Source of the DNA: Kuafuiihalomonas sp039024635
Lineage (GTDB): Bacteria; Myxococcota; Kuafuiibacteriia; Kuafuiibacteriales; Kuafuiibacteriaceae
Direction of reading: 5' to 3'
Length of the DNA stretch: 64,000 nucleotides
Assembly: GCA_039024635.1 (NCBI GenBank)
Contig: JBCCQA010000001.1
Span: 281,603 to 345,602 of the forward strand
A model generated the notes under the pieces. That model was not told where the DNA came from and made no database searches. It saw nothing but the letters and a program-made list of their open reading frames with translations. This document shows positions 51,986-61,600 of the stretch, in pieces. Within the stretch, counting starts at the first letter, position 1, and every line of letters starts with the position of its first letter. Position numbers and translations under genes: made by a program.

Positions 51986-53290
51986 ATGCTCGATTTCCGC
52001 GAGGTGGCGGCGGACCTGGAGGCGGCCAAGCGGCGTCTCGCACGCCGACCGAGCTTTGAGGTCTCGACCCTGGACCGGGTGCAGTCCCTGGTCAGCAATC
52101 GAAGCCAAGTCCTCACCCGGACGCAAGAGCTCAAGACCGAGAAGAACACCCAGGGGAAGACGCTGTCGAAGGTGTTCAAGTCGGGGTCGGACGCCGAGAA
52201 GGCCGAGGCCCGACAGGCTCAAAAGAAGCTGAACGAAGACATCCAGGCCGGTGAAGAGAGCGTTCGGCGCATTGAGCAAGACCTCGAAGCCCTGATGTAC
52301 ACGATCCCGAACTACCCCGATGACTCGGTGCCCGATGGCGCCGACGAGACTGCCAACGTGGTCGTCCGCCAGTGGGGGGACAAGCCGCGCTTGGCCGAGC
52401 CAGTCAGGGACCACGTCAGCATCGGCCAAGACCTGTGGGGTCAGCTCGACTTCGAGGCGGCCGCACAGATGACGGGCGCGCGCTTCGCCATCCTGATGGA
52501 CGATTTGGCGCGACTGGAGCGGGCCCTCGGGCAGTTCATGCTCGATTTGCATACGAGCGAGCATGGCTACCGGGAAGTGTCCGTCCCGTACCTGGTCAAC
52601 AGCGCCTCCCTAACCCACACCGGTCAGCTCCCGAAGTTTGGCGAGGACCTGTTCCGGGTGCCCTTCAGCGATGCGACAGACTACTGGCTGATCCCAACGG
52701 CGGAGGTACCCCTCACCAACCTCCACGCTCGAGCCATCGTCGAAACCGACCTGCCCCTTGGCTACTGCGCGCTCACCCCGTGTTTTCGTAAGGAGGCCGG
52801 GGCGGCCGGCCGCGACACCCGAGGGCTGATGCGCCAGCACCAATTCCACAAGGTGGAGCTGGTTCGCTTCGCTCATCCTGAAGGCTCCTACGACGAGCTT
52901 GAGCTCATGGTGCGACATGCCGCGAAGGTCCTGGAGCGCCTGGAGCTCCATCACCAGGTAACCCTCCTGTGCGCAGGCGACATGAGCCCCAACGCGGCCA
53001 AGTGCTACGATCTGGAGGTGTGGCTGCCTGGCGAAGGACGCTATCGCGAAATCTCGAGCTGCTCGAACGTGACCGACTACCAGGCGCGCAGAGGGGCGAT
53101 CCGTTTTCGAGAGGCGCCAAAGGGCAAGCCGAAGCTCCTGCACACCCTCAACGGTTCCGGTGTGGCCATCGGCCGCTGCGCGATCGCCATTCTGGAGCAA
53201 CACCAGCTCCCGGATGGGAGCATCAGCGTACCTGAGGCGCTCCGCTCCTACATGGGCGGGCGGGCGACCCTCGGAACACCCCAGAATTGA
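51986..53290 (+). CDS. serS: Seryl-tRNA synthetase
   Basis: 434 residues from ATG 51986, preceded by GGGAG; the frame is open upstream but the normal start MLDFREVAADLEAAKRRLARR is here. N-terminal coiled-coil arm (about 30-110). Motif 2 CFRKEAGAAGRDTRGLMRQHQF, motif 3 GSGVAIGRCAIAILEQ. Charges tRNA-Ser, one isoacceptor of which lies at 6.9 kb. Followed 31 bases later by the VWA lipoprotein gene. Confidence 0.96.
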   Translation: MLDFREVAADLEAAKRRLARRPSFEVSTLDRVQSLVSNRSQVLTRTQELKTEKNTQGKTLSKVFKSGSDAEKAEARQAQKKLNEDIQAGEESVRRIEQDLEALMYTIPNYPDDSVPDGADETANVVVRQWGDKPRLAEPVRDHVSIGQDLWGQLDFEAAAQMTGARFAILMDDLARLERALGQFMLDLHTSEHGYREVSVPYLVNSASLTHTGQLPKFGEDLFRVPFSDATDYWLIPTAEVPLTNLHARAIVETDLPLGYCALTPCFRKEAGAAGRDTRGLMRQHQFHKVELVRFAHPEGSYDELELMVRHAAKVLERLELHHQVTLLCAGDMSPNAAKCYDLEVWLPGEGRYREISSCSNVTDYQARRGAIRFREAPKGKPKLLHTLNGSGVAIGRCAIAILEQHQLPDGSISVPEALRSYMGGRATLGTPQN

Positions 53291-53321
53291 ATTCAAGGCC
53301 GGTCCGTTCGAGGATGGCGGC

Positions 53322-54770
53322 GTGCGAACCCTGCTGCCGCTCGCGCTGTTCCTCGTCCCGCTCGGAGGCTGTCAGCAGTACCTGTTTGATCAGGTCTGCC
53401 CAGCTGGCATCGCCGAAGTTGATCGGACCATCCCGGCTTTGGCACCGGCGCCCGCAGACATTCTGTTCGTGATCGACAACTCGGGTTCGATGGCCGATGA
53501 GCAGGAGAACCTGGCCCTGAACTTCGGAGCCTTCATCGACGTCTTGGCCTCCGGCGCCGGCGACTACCACATCGCGGTCGCGACCACCGACGTGGGCGTG
53601 GGCGGAGACGGCTGCGGTCGCCGCTCGGAGTGCGAGGGCTTGGCGGTTCAGAACCGACTCTCCGAATTCCCCTTCGCTCTTCAGAACACCGATCAATCCG
53701 CCTGCATGGACAGTGACATACCTTTCAACTGCTTTATCGGTTCCGAGTCGGGGGGCTTCATCCGCACGGCCACCACCGAGCCGGAGACGGTTGTTCAGCA
53801 GTTTGGCGCCAATGTTCGCATTGGTTCCTGTGGTTCGGGCGTGGAGAGGGGCTTGGAAGCGATGCGGGAGGCGCTGGCCTTCGTGGGAGGAGAGGGCTGC
53901 AATCAGGGCTTCATTCGGCCCGAGGCCAACCTAATCGTCGTTTTCGTGTCCGACGAGCCGGACTTCAGCGGGGACGACCCCATCGACTACTTGGACGACC
54001 TGGCCTTTGCCAAGGGGGGCGACTTCTCGAAGGTGCGTGTGGCGGCCATCGTGGGCGCCATCGAGGGTGAGGCTTCGGTGTGTCGCGCCGACGAGACCGG
54101 CGCCGCCACTGCGAGCTGTGGTGCGCTCGTCTGTGATGCGCCACCCGACCCGGGAAGTCGGGATGGCTGCAACAACGATGGTGACTGCTCAAATGGTGAA
54201 GTCTGTCGGAACCCGGGAGGCGGCCAGACCAGGTGCATCAATCCAGCTGCCGAACCCCTTCTTCAGGCGCCCAACGACGATCTTCGCTGCGGAGACTGTA
54301 CATTCTACGCCACAGAAGACTGCTGCAGCGCTCGACCTGGCTTCGGCTACGTCGAGTTCGCGGAGCGAGCAGGAGCTCGAGCCTCGGGAAGCGCTCAGGA
54401 TCGAATCGACTGCCGAGTGCAGTCGGGACAGCAGACCTTCTGCGTGGTCGATGCCATCTGTCAGACCAACTTCAGCGAGACACTGGCCACCATTGCTCGG
54501 GAGCTGGTTCTCTCTGAAAACTTCGCACTCGACCCCCCAGCCGAGAATCCGGAAGGCGTCACCGCCCGAATCACGGGCGCCAACGGCGTAGTGAGGGAGC
54601 TGGTGAACGGCGTCGATTTTCGGATCGAGGACGAAGGGCGCTCCATTCGATTCTTGGGCGGGGCCGCGCCGGGAGAGCTCGAGTCTCTCTCGGTGGCTTA
54701 CGTCACAGAGAGAGAGTCGCCGGCCAGTCTCCGTGGAGCCTGCGCGACCAGCACGAGCGCTGCTCCCTAG
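53322..54770 (+). CDS. Lipoprotein with VWA domain (second copy)
   Basis: 482 residues from GTG 53322, chosen because GAGGA lies nine bases upstream and the signal TLLPLALFLVPLGGC (lipobox LGGC) directly follows; the frame is open upstream inside serS. VWA domain at about 45-270 with MIDAS FVIDNSGSM, Thr in TTDVG and Asp in VSDEPDF. Two short Cys-rich stretches (CGDCTFYATEDCC, CRVQSGQQTFCVVDAIC) follow; the C-terminal beta module LVNGVDFRIEDEGRSIRFLG corresponds to the tail of the 45.6-kb lipoprotein. Convergent with the radical SAM gene, overlapping by 4 bases. Confidence 0.82.
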   Translation: MRTLLPLALFLVPLGGCQQYLFDQVCPAGIAEVDRTIPALAPAPADILFVIDNSGSMADEQENLALNFGAFIDVLASGAGDYHIAVATTDVGVGGDGCGRRSECEGLAVQNRLSEFPFALQNTDQSACMDSDIPFNCFIGSESGGFIRTATTEPETVVQQFGANVRIGSCGSGVERGLEAMREALAFVGGEGCNQGFIRPEANLIVVFVSDEPDFSGDDPIDYLDDLAFAKGGDFSKVRVAAIVGAIEGEASVCRADETGAATASCGALVCDAPPDPGSRDGCNNDGDCSNGEVCRNPGGGQTRCINPAAEPLLQAPNDDLRCGDCTFYATEDCCSARPGFGYVEFAERAGARASGSAQDRIDCRVQSGQQTFCVVDAICQTNFSETLATIARELVLSENFALDPPAENPEGVTARITGANGVVRELVNGVDFRIEDEGRSIRFLGGAAPGELESLSVAYVTERESPASLRGACATSTSAAP

Positions 54771-55792
54771 TCCAAGCTGAAGAGGCTGAGCTGGGGCGTC
54801 GGGCGTCGGAAGCTGTTGGGCATCTCGAACACCTCTCTTCGGGTAAGGCCATGTTTCTCGAGAAGGCGCTCGAATAGTAAGGCGAAGGTCCGAGCATAGG
54901 CGCCCTCTCCGGTCATACGCGTATGAAAGCGAGGGTCGTTGATCCTTCCACCTCGAGCCTCTCGGATCCGGGCCAGAGTCTTGTCGGCGGTGAGTGGCAG
55001 ACGTTCCCGAAGCGCCCCTTCGAACACGGGGGCGACCGCACCCGGTAGGCGCAGAAGCGTGTACCAGGCTCGCGCGGCACCCGCGTCCGCCGCAGTTCGC
55101 AACAGCCCCTCGAGCCCGTGTTCGCTCAGCCCCGGAATGACCGGTGCCACGTTGAGGCAGACTTCGATCCCGGCCTCGGCCAGGCGTTCGATGACCTTCA
55201 GGCGTCGGACGGGGCTGGGCACGTAGGGCTCGACCGCACGGGCCCGGTCCGTCTCGAACACGGGAATCGACATCGAGACCGTGACCGAAGCTTCGTCCCG
55301 GAGACGACACAGGAGGTCGATGTCCCGAGTGACGAGGGTCGACTTGGTCACGATGCCGACTGGGTTGCGGTACTCGGCACAGACTTCCAAGCAGCCTCGC
55401 GTCAACTCGTGCTCGGCTTCGAGAGGCTGATAGCAGTCTGTCACGCCGGAGAAGAGGACGAGCTGACCCTTCCAGCTCGGGTGATCGAAGGCGGCTCGTA
55501 GAAGAGCAGGGGCCTCGGGTTTGATGGTCAACTTGCGTTCGAAGTCGGTGCCCGCGCCGAGGCCGAGGTACTCGTGACTGGGTCGCGCGTAGCAGTAGGC
55601 GCAGCCGTGAAAGCAGCCTCGGTAAGGATTCACGGACCACTTGAAGCCGAGGTCCGGGCTGTCGTTTCGTGAGAGGATGCTGCGTGAACTATCGCGCGCG
55701 ACCTCCACCAAGGCCGAGGGGCCTTCCACCTCTTCGTACTCGAGTTGCTCGGTCGCGAATCGATTGCGTGGATTGGCTTTCGCCCGCGCCAT
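54767..55792 (-). CDS. SPL-like radical SAM protein (PA0069 family)
   Basis: 341 residues. The radical SAM cluster is C-x3-C-x2-C in GCFHGCAYCYARPSHEYLG; following blocks LVLFSGVTDCYQPLEAEHELTRG and VGIVTKSTLVTRDIDLL characterise the PA0069/Rv2578c group related to spore photoproduct lyase. Function uncharacterised, though resemblance suggests a radical reaction on nucleic acid or another substrate. The end MPNSFRRPTPQLSLFSLD carries a PQLSLF tail, resembling a PCNA/beta-clamp binding motif QLSLF (inference). Divergent from the efflux operon. Confidence 0.85.
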   Translation of the reverse strand: MARAKANPRNRFATEQLEYEEVEGPSALVEVARDSSRSILSRNDSPDLGFKWSVNPYRGCFHGCAYCYARPSHEYLGLGAGTDFERKLTIKPEAPALLRAAFDHPSWKGQLVLFSGVTDCYQPLEAEHELTRGCLEVCAEYRNPVGIVTKSTLVTRDIDLLCRLRDEASVTVSMSIPVFETDRARAVEPYVPSPVRRLKVIERLAEAGIEVCLNVAPVIPGLSEHGLEGLLRTAADAGAARAWYTLLRLPGAVAPVFEGALRERLPLTADKTLARIREARGGRINDPRFHTRMTGEGAYARTFALLFERLLEKHGLTRREVFEMPNSFRRPTPQLSLFSLD

Positions 55793-55797
55793 CCTTG

Positions 55798-55818
55798 TAT
55801 ACTGAAAAAAAGTTCAGT
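55798..55818. promoter_or_regulatory. Operator-promoter candidate ahead of second efflux operon
   Basis: TATACT (-10-like, five of six) at 55798-55803 overlaps the inverted repeat ACTGAA-N6-TTCAGT (55801-55818). TTGGCT at 55773-55778 is a possible -35 with a long 19-base spacer. The overlap is typical of a repressor site. It lies between the divergent radical SAM and efflux genes, 98 bases before the outer-membrane factor start. Confidence 0.5.
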
Positions 55819-55819
55819 C

Positions 55820-55864
55820 ATGAGCAATCGAAAAAGGTTTGGCGCCTCGCTCCGACAGGAATAG
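55820..55864 (+). other. 14-codon reading frame after the operator
   Basis: ATG 55820 reads MSNRKRFGASLRQE then TAG. It follows the inverted repeat directly, the place where a repressor gene often begins. Basic composition is reminiscent of the start of a TetR-type protein, but it is too short to assign. Could be a leader peptide, a relic of a lost regulator, or chance. Confidence 0.25.
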
Positions 55865-55915
55865 AGCCGCTCCGCGTGGTGTACGGCCCGTGTCCATCGC
55901 CCGCGAGAACTCCCC

Positions 55916-57526
55916 ATGCGCGCCCTCCCGATTGTTCTAGTGACCCTCTCGATGCTGAGCGGCCTGGGCCCGGCCCTGGCCCAGGCGCCGATATCCGATG
56001 AAGACCTCCGCCGTTCCCAAGAAGCGGGCGGGCCCCTGCCCATCTCGCTCGACCAGGCCCTTCGCCTAGCCATCGTTCGAAGCTACGTCCTCAACCAGCG
56101 CCGGCTCGACGTCGAGACCTCGGGGCAGCAGGTGCGCCAGGCCTACGGAACCGTCTACCCTCGGATCGACGGGAACGCCTCCTACACCCGTCAGATCGAT
56201 CAGCTCAACCCGTTCGCCGGTTCCACTGCTGGCGCCGCTTTCTTCGGCGGCGGTGCGGCGGAGGGCTTCCTTGCCCTCAATCCCCTGACGCAAGATGACT
56301 TTCAGTCTTTCGTTGGCGTTCAGCCGATCACCGATCTTTCGGACAACCCCTTCTTCATCGAGAACCGCTTTGCCCTAGGTCTGACCGTCACCCAGCTTCT
56401 CTATGACGGGGGCGCCTTTGCCGCCATTCGCGGGGCCCAGGCTCTCCAAAAGCAAGCCAGGGCTCTGTTCCGCGACCAGGCTCGACAGACGGTGCGGGAC
56501 GTCACTCAGGCCTACTACGACGTGGTCTTGGCCGAAGCCCAAGCCGATGTCCTGCGCCGGAGTGAGGCCCGCTCCGAGCAGGAGGTCGCCGATGCTCGGG
56601 CCCGGGTAGAACAGGGCACCCAACCTCGCTTCTCTTTGCTCACGGCCGAGGTGCAGCTCGCCAACATCCAGACCCAGCGGCTTCGGGCCGAGAATGCGGC
56701 CGCGACGGCCAAGGACCAGCTCAATATCCTGCTCGGGGTCCCGGTCGGTCTTCAGCTCGTGCTCAGCGACGGCCTCGACCCCGTCGATACGCCCATGAAC
56801 CCCGACCTAGAGCAGTCCGTCGCGACCGCCTACGCCGAGCGTCCCGATCTGGAAGCTGCGGCCCTGGCGGTCGAGCTTTCGGAAGTGGAGCGAAAGGTCG
56901 AGTTTGCGAGCTATCTGCCCATCCTGGAGGCTTTCTTCACCGCCGAGATCAACGGTCAGGTCCCGGACGAGCGCACCGCGCAGGGCTTGGGGTCGACGGT
57001 TTTGAACCCCGACGGCAGCTTCGAGTTCGTCGAGGGTGAGACGGTGAGTAGGGGCTTTTTCTCCGGTGACTTCTGGGGCCCCAACATCACTGCCGGCCTC
57101 CAACTGCGTTGGAACCTATTCAACGGCTTCGAGACCGCGGCTAGGGTGGCGCAGCAGAAGATCGCCGAGCGCCGCAACCGGCTCGCGCAAAACCTTCTCA
57201 GCGCGCGCATTCGAGCCGAGGTCGAGTCGGAGGTTCGAAACCTACAGACCGCCTTCGACCAAATCGAATCCCAAACCAAGAACGTGAACCGGGCGGAGAC
57301 GAACTACGAGGACGCCAACGTCCGTGTCGAGCAAGGGGTCTCCAGCCAGGTGGAACTCCGAGATGCGAGCGAGCTTCTGGACGACAGCCGGCTCAACTAC
57401 CTGAACGCCGTTCGTGACTATCGCGTGGCCGAGGTGCAGTATCGGGTCGCCATCGGAGAGCCGCCCCTGCCGGACGGCGAGCTGCCGGAAGCGACCCAGG
57501 AAGGACATGGAGGTGAGGCGGATTAG
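55916..57526 (+). CDS. RND outer-membrane factor (TolC-like)
   Basis: 536 residues. Signal peptide MRALPIVLVTLSMLSGLGPALAQ. Two OEP repeats: PISLDQALRLAIVRSYVL, VRQAYGTVYPRIDGNASY and FALGLTVTQLLYDGGAF; second copy LAVELSEVERKVEFASYLPIL and GLQLRWNLFNGFETA. Not a lipoprotein, unlike the first operon's channel. First gene of the second operon, overlapping the membrane-fusion gene by 20 bases. Confidence 0.92.
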   Translation: MRALPIVLVTLSMLSGLGPALAQAPISDEDLRRSQEAGGPLPISLDQALRLAIVRSYVLNQRRLDVETSGQQVRQAYGTVYPRIDGNASYTRQIDQLNPFAGSTAGAAFFGGGAAEGFLALNPLTQDDFQSFVGVQPITDLSDNPFFIENRFALGLTVTQLLYDGGAFAAIRGAQALQKQARALFRDQARQTVRDVTQAYYDVVLAEAQADVLRRSEARSEQEVADARARVEQGTQPRFSLLTAEVQLANIQTQRLRAENAAATAKDQLNILLGVPVGLQLVLSDGLDPVDTPMNPDLEQSVATAYAERPDLEAAALAVELSEVERKVEFASYLPILEAFFTAEINGQVPDERTAQGLGSTVLNPDGSFEFVEGETVSRGFFSGDFWGPNITAGLQLRWNLFNGFETAARVAQQKIAERRNRLAQNLLSARIRAEVESEVRNLQTAFDQIESQTKNVNRAETNYEDANVRVEQGVSSQVELRDASELLDDSRLNYLNAVRDYRVAEVQYRVAIGEPPLPDGELPEATQEGHGGEAD

Positions 57527-58622
57527 TCGAGCGGCAGTAGCCGCCAGCTGGTTGCTCCTTGGAGGCTGCGAGTCTTCGAGGCCCCAAGCGAGCGAATCGA
57601 GTGCCGGTGCCGAAGAGGCACCCAAGGGTCAACGGGTCGAAACCGAGCGGCTCCAGCCCACGACCTTCGTCGAGCTGGTCGACGTCAACGCTACCGTCCT
57701 CACCGATGGTGACGTCACCCTCAGTGCGCGAGTTTCCGGTACCTTGGAGCGACTCGCCGCCCTGGGGGCCCAGGTCGAGAAGGGCGCGCTGGTTGCCGAA
57801 CTCGACCCCGCGCTGGCCCGAGCCGCACTGGCCCAGGCCGAGGCGGGGGCCAAGGTCGCTCGGGCCCGGGCACGGCTGGCCCGCTCCCGCTACGAACGGC
57901 AGAAGCCCTTGATGGAGAAGGAGGTCATCAGCGCCACCGAGTTCGAGGCCATCGAGGCCGAGCTCGACCAGGCCGATGCCAACGTCGCACAGGCCGACGC
58001 GACCGTGCGCCAGGCTCGCGAACAGCTTAGGCTCACCCGCGTCGTGGCCCCCCGCGCCGGGGTCGTGGAGGCTCGCTTTGCCGAGGTGGGAGAGCAGCTA
58101 GGCCTCGGCACGCCCATCCTTCGCTTGGTCGATCTGTCCGAGGTCAGGGTTCGAGGAGCGGTTCCGGAGCGCTACGCCAAAGACATCCGATTGGGCGACA
58201 AAGCAACGGTCCGTTTTCGAGCCTATGATCTCCCCCCCAGGAGGAGCGAGATCTCCTTCTTGGGGCAGGCCCTGGACCCACGAAGCCGGACCTTCCCCGT
58301 CGAGCTTCGTCTCCAAAACGAGGACGGACTGCTCAGGCCCGAGATGGTGGCTCGCATGGTCCTCGAGAAAGGGTCCTTCGAAGATGCCCTTTCGGTCCCG
58401 CAGACGGCGCTGCTTAGCGACGAAGTCGGAAACTCGGTCTTCGTCGTGGAGGAGCGAGACGGCCTTTCCATCGCGGAGCGTCGTCGAGTGGAGACCGGCG
58501 CCCGCTCCTCGGGGCGGGTCGTGGTGACGAAAGGACTCGAGGCCGGTGAGTCGGTCGTGATCGTGGGGCAGACGACCCTCGCCGGAGGCGAGGTGGTCGA
58601 GGTCGTCGGCGGCGAGGGCTGA
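57507..58622 (+). CDS. RND membrane-fusion lipoprotein
   Basis: 371 residues from ATG 57507, preceded by AGGAAGG; the frame is open upstream inside the channel gene. Lipobox LLGGC (Cys near residue 18). Barrel-sandwich halves around RVSGTLERLAALGAQVEKG and TRVVAPRAGVVEARFAEVG, a coiled coil between, beta-barrel RGAVPERYAKDIRLGDKATV. Three bases before the pump gene. Links pump and channel. Confidence 0.92.
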   Translation: MEVRRISRAAVAASWLLLGGCESSRPQASESSAGAEEAPKGQRVETERLQPTTFVELVDVNATVLTDGDVTLSARVSGTLERLAALGAQVEKGALVAELDPALARAALAQAEAGAKVARARARLARSRYERQKPLMEKEVISATEFEAIEAELDQADANVAQADATVRQAREQLRLTRVVAPRAGVVEARFAEVGEQLGLGTPILRLVDLSEVRVRGAVPERYAKDIRLGDKATVRFRAYDLPPRRSEISFLGQALDPRSRTFPVELRLQNEDGLLRPEMVARMVLEKGSFEDALSVPQTALLSDEVGNSVFVVEERDGLSIAERRRVETGARSSGRVVVTKGLEAGESVVIVGQTTLAGGEVVEVVGGEG

Positions 58623-58625
58623 GGC

Positions 58626-61600
58626 GTGAAGCTCGTCGACACCGCCATCGCCTACCGGCCAACGGTCATCGTCCTTACCGTACTCGTCTGCCTGGGCGGC
58701 ATCTTTTCCTACGTCACGCTGCCCAAAGAAGCGAATCCCAGCATCGAGATCCCGACCATCGTCGTCACGACCCTCTACCCTGGTGCGAGTCCGAGCGACA
58801 TCGAGAACCTAATCACCCAGGTCATCGAGCAGGAAGTGCAGTCGGTCAACGGCATCGAGGAGATCCGATCGACCTCCGTGGAGGGCGTTTCTACCATCCT
58901 TGTCGAGTTCACGCCCGACGTGGACCTCGACGATGCGACCCAAAAGGTTCGGGACAAGGTCGACCTAGCCAAGCCGGATCTTCCGGCCGATGTCGAGGAG
59001 CCCATCATTTCGGAGATCGACTTCTCGGAGTTCCCGATCATGACCGTCAACCTGGCGGCCGACTATCCCCTCGCGCAACTCAAGGAGGTGGCCGAAGACC
59101 TCCAGGACGAGCTGGAGGCCTTGGCTTCGGTGCTCGAGGTGGACCGGGTGGGAGGCCTGGAGCGAGAGGTCCAGGTCGACGTCAACCTGGAGGCGCTCCA
59201 AGGCTTTGGGCTCGCGCTTTCCGACCTCGTCGATACGATACGAAACGAAAACACCAACCTCCCCGGAGGGAGCATCGACGTGGACCGGATGAGTTTCCTC
59301 ATCCGAGTCGATGGGCAATTCGAGCGTCCCTCCCAAATCGAGGACCTGGTCGTGACCAGCTTCGATGAGCGACCGGTATTGATTCGCGACGTAGCCGAAG
59401 TCCGCTTCGGCTTCGAGGAAGCCGCTACCTACGCTCGTTTGGGAATCCTGCGGGAGGAGCTCGAATTCGGCGAGCTCCGGGTCGTCGAGGACCAGAGCTT
59501 CAAACAGGTCATCTCCCTCAACGTCAAGAAGCGGAGTGGCGACAACATTCTGATCGTGGCGAACGAGGTGGATGAGGTCATCGAAGACTTCGCCTTCCCA
59601 CCCGGGACCGAAGTGCTCATCACCGGCGATCAGTCGGAGCAGGTCGAGACCCTGGTCAAGGATCTCGAGAACAACATCATCAGCGGGCTGCTCTTCGTGG
59701 TGGCGGTGCTGCTCTTCTTCTTGGGCGTGCGGACCTCCGTGCTCGTGGGCGTCGCCATCCCGCTTTCCATGTTCGTCTCCTTCGTCGTCTTCATGGCCAT
59801 GGGGCAGACGCTGAACTTCATCATCCTCTTCAGCCTCATCATCGCCCTCGGCATGCTGGTCGACAACGCGGTTGTCATCGTCGAGAACATCTACCGCTAT
59901 CGAGAGCAGGGAGTCGAGCGGTGGGAAGCGGCGCGCAGGGCTACCAATGAGGTCGGAACGGCAGTCGTGGCTTCGACCGCGACCACCGTGGCGGCCTTCG
60001 TCCCCATGCTCTTCTGGCCCGGTATCATCGGAGAGTTCATGGGCTACATGCCCTACACGCTCATCGTGACACTCTCGGCCTCCCTCTTCGTGGCCCTGGT
60101 CATCAATCCTGTCATCACCGGCCTCTTCATGCAGGTGGATGGCGCGGATGGACCGGTCCGTCGTCCCCCAGGACCCATCTGGGCGGCCCGGGGAATCGGG
60201 GCCGTCTTGCTCGTGTTGGTCGCGCTGACCAACTGGGTGAGCTTCGTAGTCCTCACCGTGGGCGGCCTCTTGTCGGCCCTGGTTTATCGCTACGCCCTTC
60301 AGCCGGTGGCGGGGGGCTTCGTACGGACAGGACTGCCCAGGCTGGTAGCTCGCTACCGGGTGTTTCTCACCTGGATGCTCCGACGGGACTATCAGGTTCG
60401 GCGGGGGCTCCTGCGCAATGCACTGGGGCTGGGCAGCTTCGCAGGGGGTCTCGGAGGCCTTGTCTTGGGTGGCCTCCTCTTTGTCGCCCTCGGTCCCGCG
60501 CCGGCCATGGTGGTACTGGTGCCGGCCGGGCTCTGTTTGGTGGTGGGGCTGATCGGCATCGTCGTCCATTGCCTCGAGGTCATGGCCCTGGGTCGCGGGC
60601 AGAGCATTCGCGCCGGAGCGGCGGCTGGGCTCGGGGTCCTTGTGTTGATGGGTCTCATGTCCTTGGCCACGGAGAAGGTCGACTTCAGCACCGTCCTCAG
60701 CCTCCTTCTCGTCCCGCTGCTCATGGTGGTCATGGGCGCGATCGGAGCTCTGCTCCTAGGGGACCGTAAGCAGCTCTTTTTGACCGACAACCGAGCCCGC
60801 CTCATGAATGGGGTGCTCGGCATGTTGCTCGCCATCGTCGTCATGTTTGCGGTGGCACCGACGGGCGTCGAGTTCTTCCCCGACACCGACCCCAACCAGG
60901 TTCGCGTCGTGGCGACGGGTCCCGTGGGCCAGAACATCGAGACCAGTAACCGGGTGGCGAAGATCATTCAGGACCGCCTCCTGGACCTCTTCGGAAGCAG
61001 TCCCGAGACGGAAGAGAACGTGAAGAACCTGGTGGTGAACGTGGGCATCGGCGGTGACGCCCTATTCGGGGGCGGTTCGGAGTCGGCCCAGGAGTCGTCG
61101 GTCACCCTCAACCTCGTCGACTTCGAGGCCCGGAACGAGTCCAGCTCGGACACTCTGGCTCGGGTTCGGGAGCGACTCCAAGGCCTGCCCGGCATCGAGC
61201 TGGAGATTCAGAAAGATGATCAGGGGCCACCCACTGGACCTCCGGTCAACATCGAGATCGTGGGGCCCTCCTTCGAAGAGCTGATGCGGTTGGCTGAGGA
61301 GGTTAAAGCTCGGCTTCGTGTAGGCGTGGAGGAGGGTGAGCTCGAGGGGCTGGTCGACGTCCGCGACAACCTCGACACTGGGCGTCCCGAGCTTCAGGTC
61401 GACATCGATCGAGCCCGAGTTGCACAGTTCGGTTTGAGCACCTTGGACGTAGCGACGAACGTTCGGACCGCCATACAAGGCGAGGAGGCCAGTACCTGGA
61501 GGACGGGCGAAGACGAGTACGACATTCGAGTTCGACTACGGGAAGAGGATCGCTCCAGCCTCGACAGCCTCGAAGGCCTGATGATCCACGCTGACGGCAA

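Noticed and set aside
54189..55640. 483-residue minus-strand frame
   Set aside because: Overlaps the radical SAM and VWA genes in another frame; Arg/Ser-rich without motif.
58965..60569. 534-residue minus-strand frame rich in His, Asp and Glu
   Set aside because: Antisense to the second RND pump; composition is that of reversed membrane segments.
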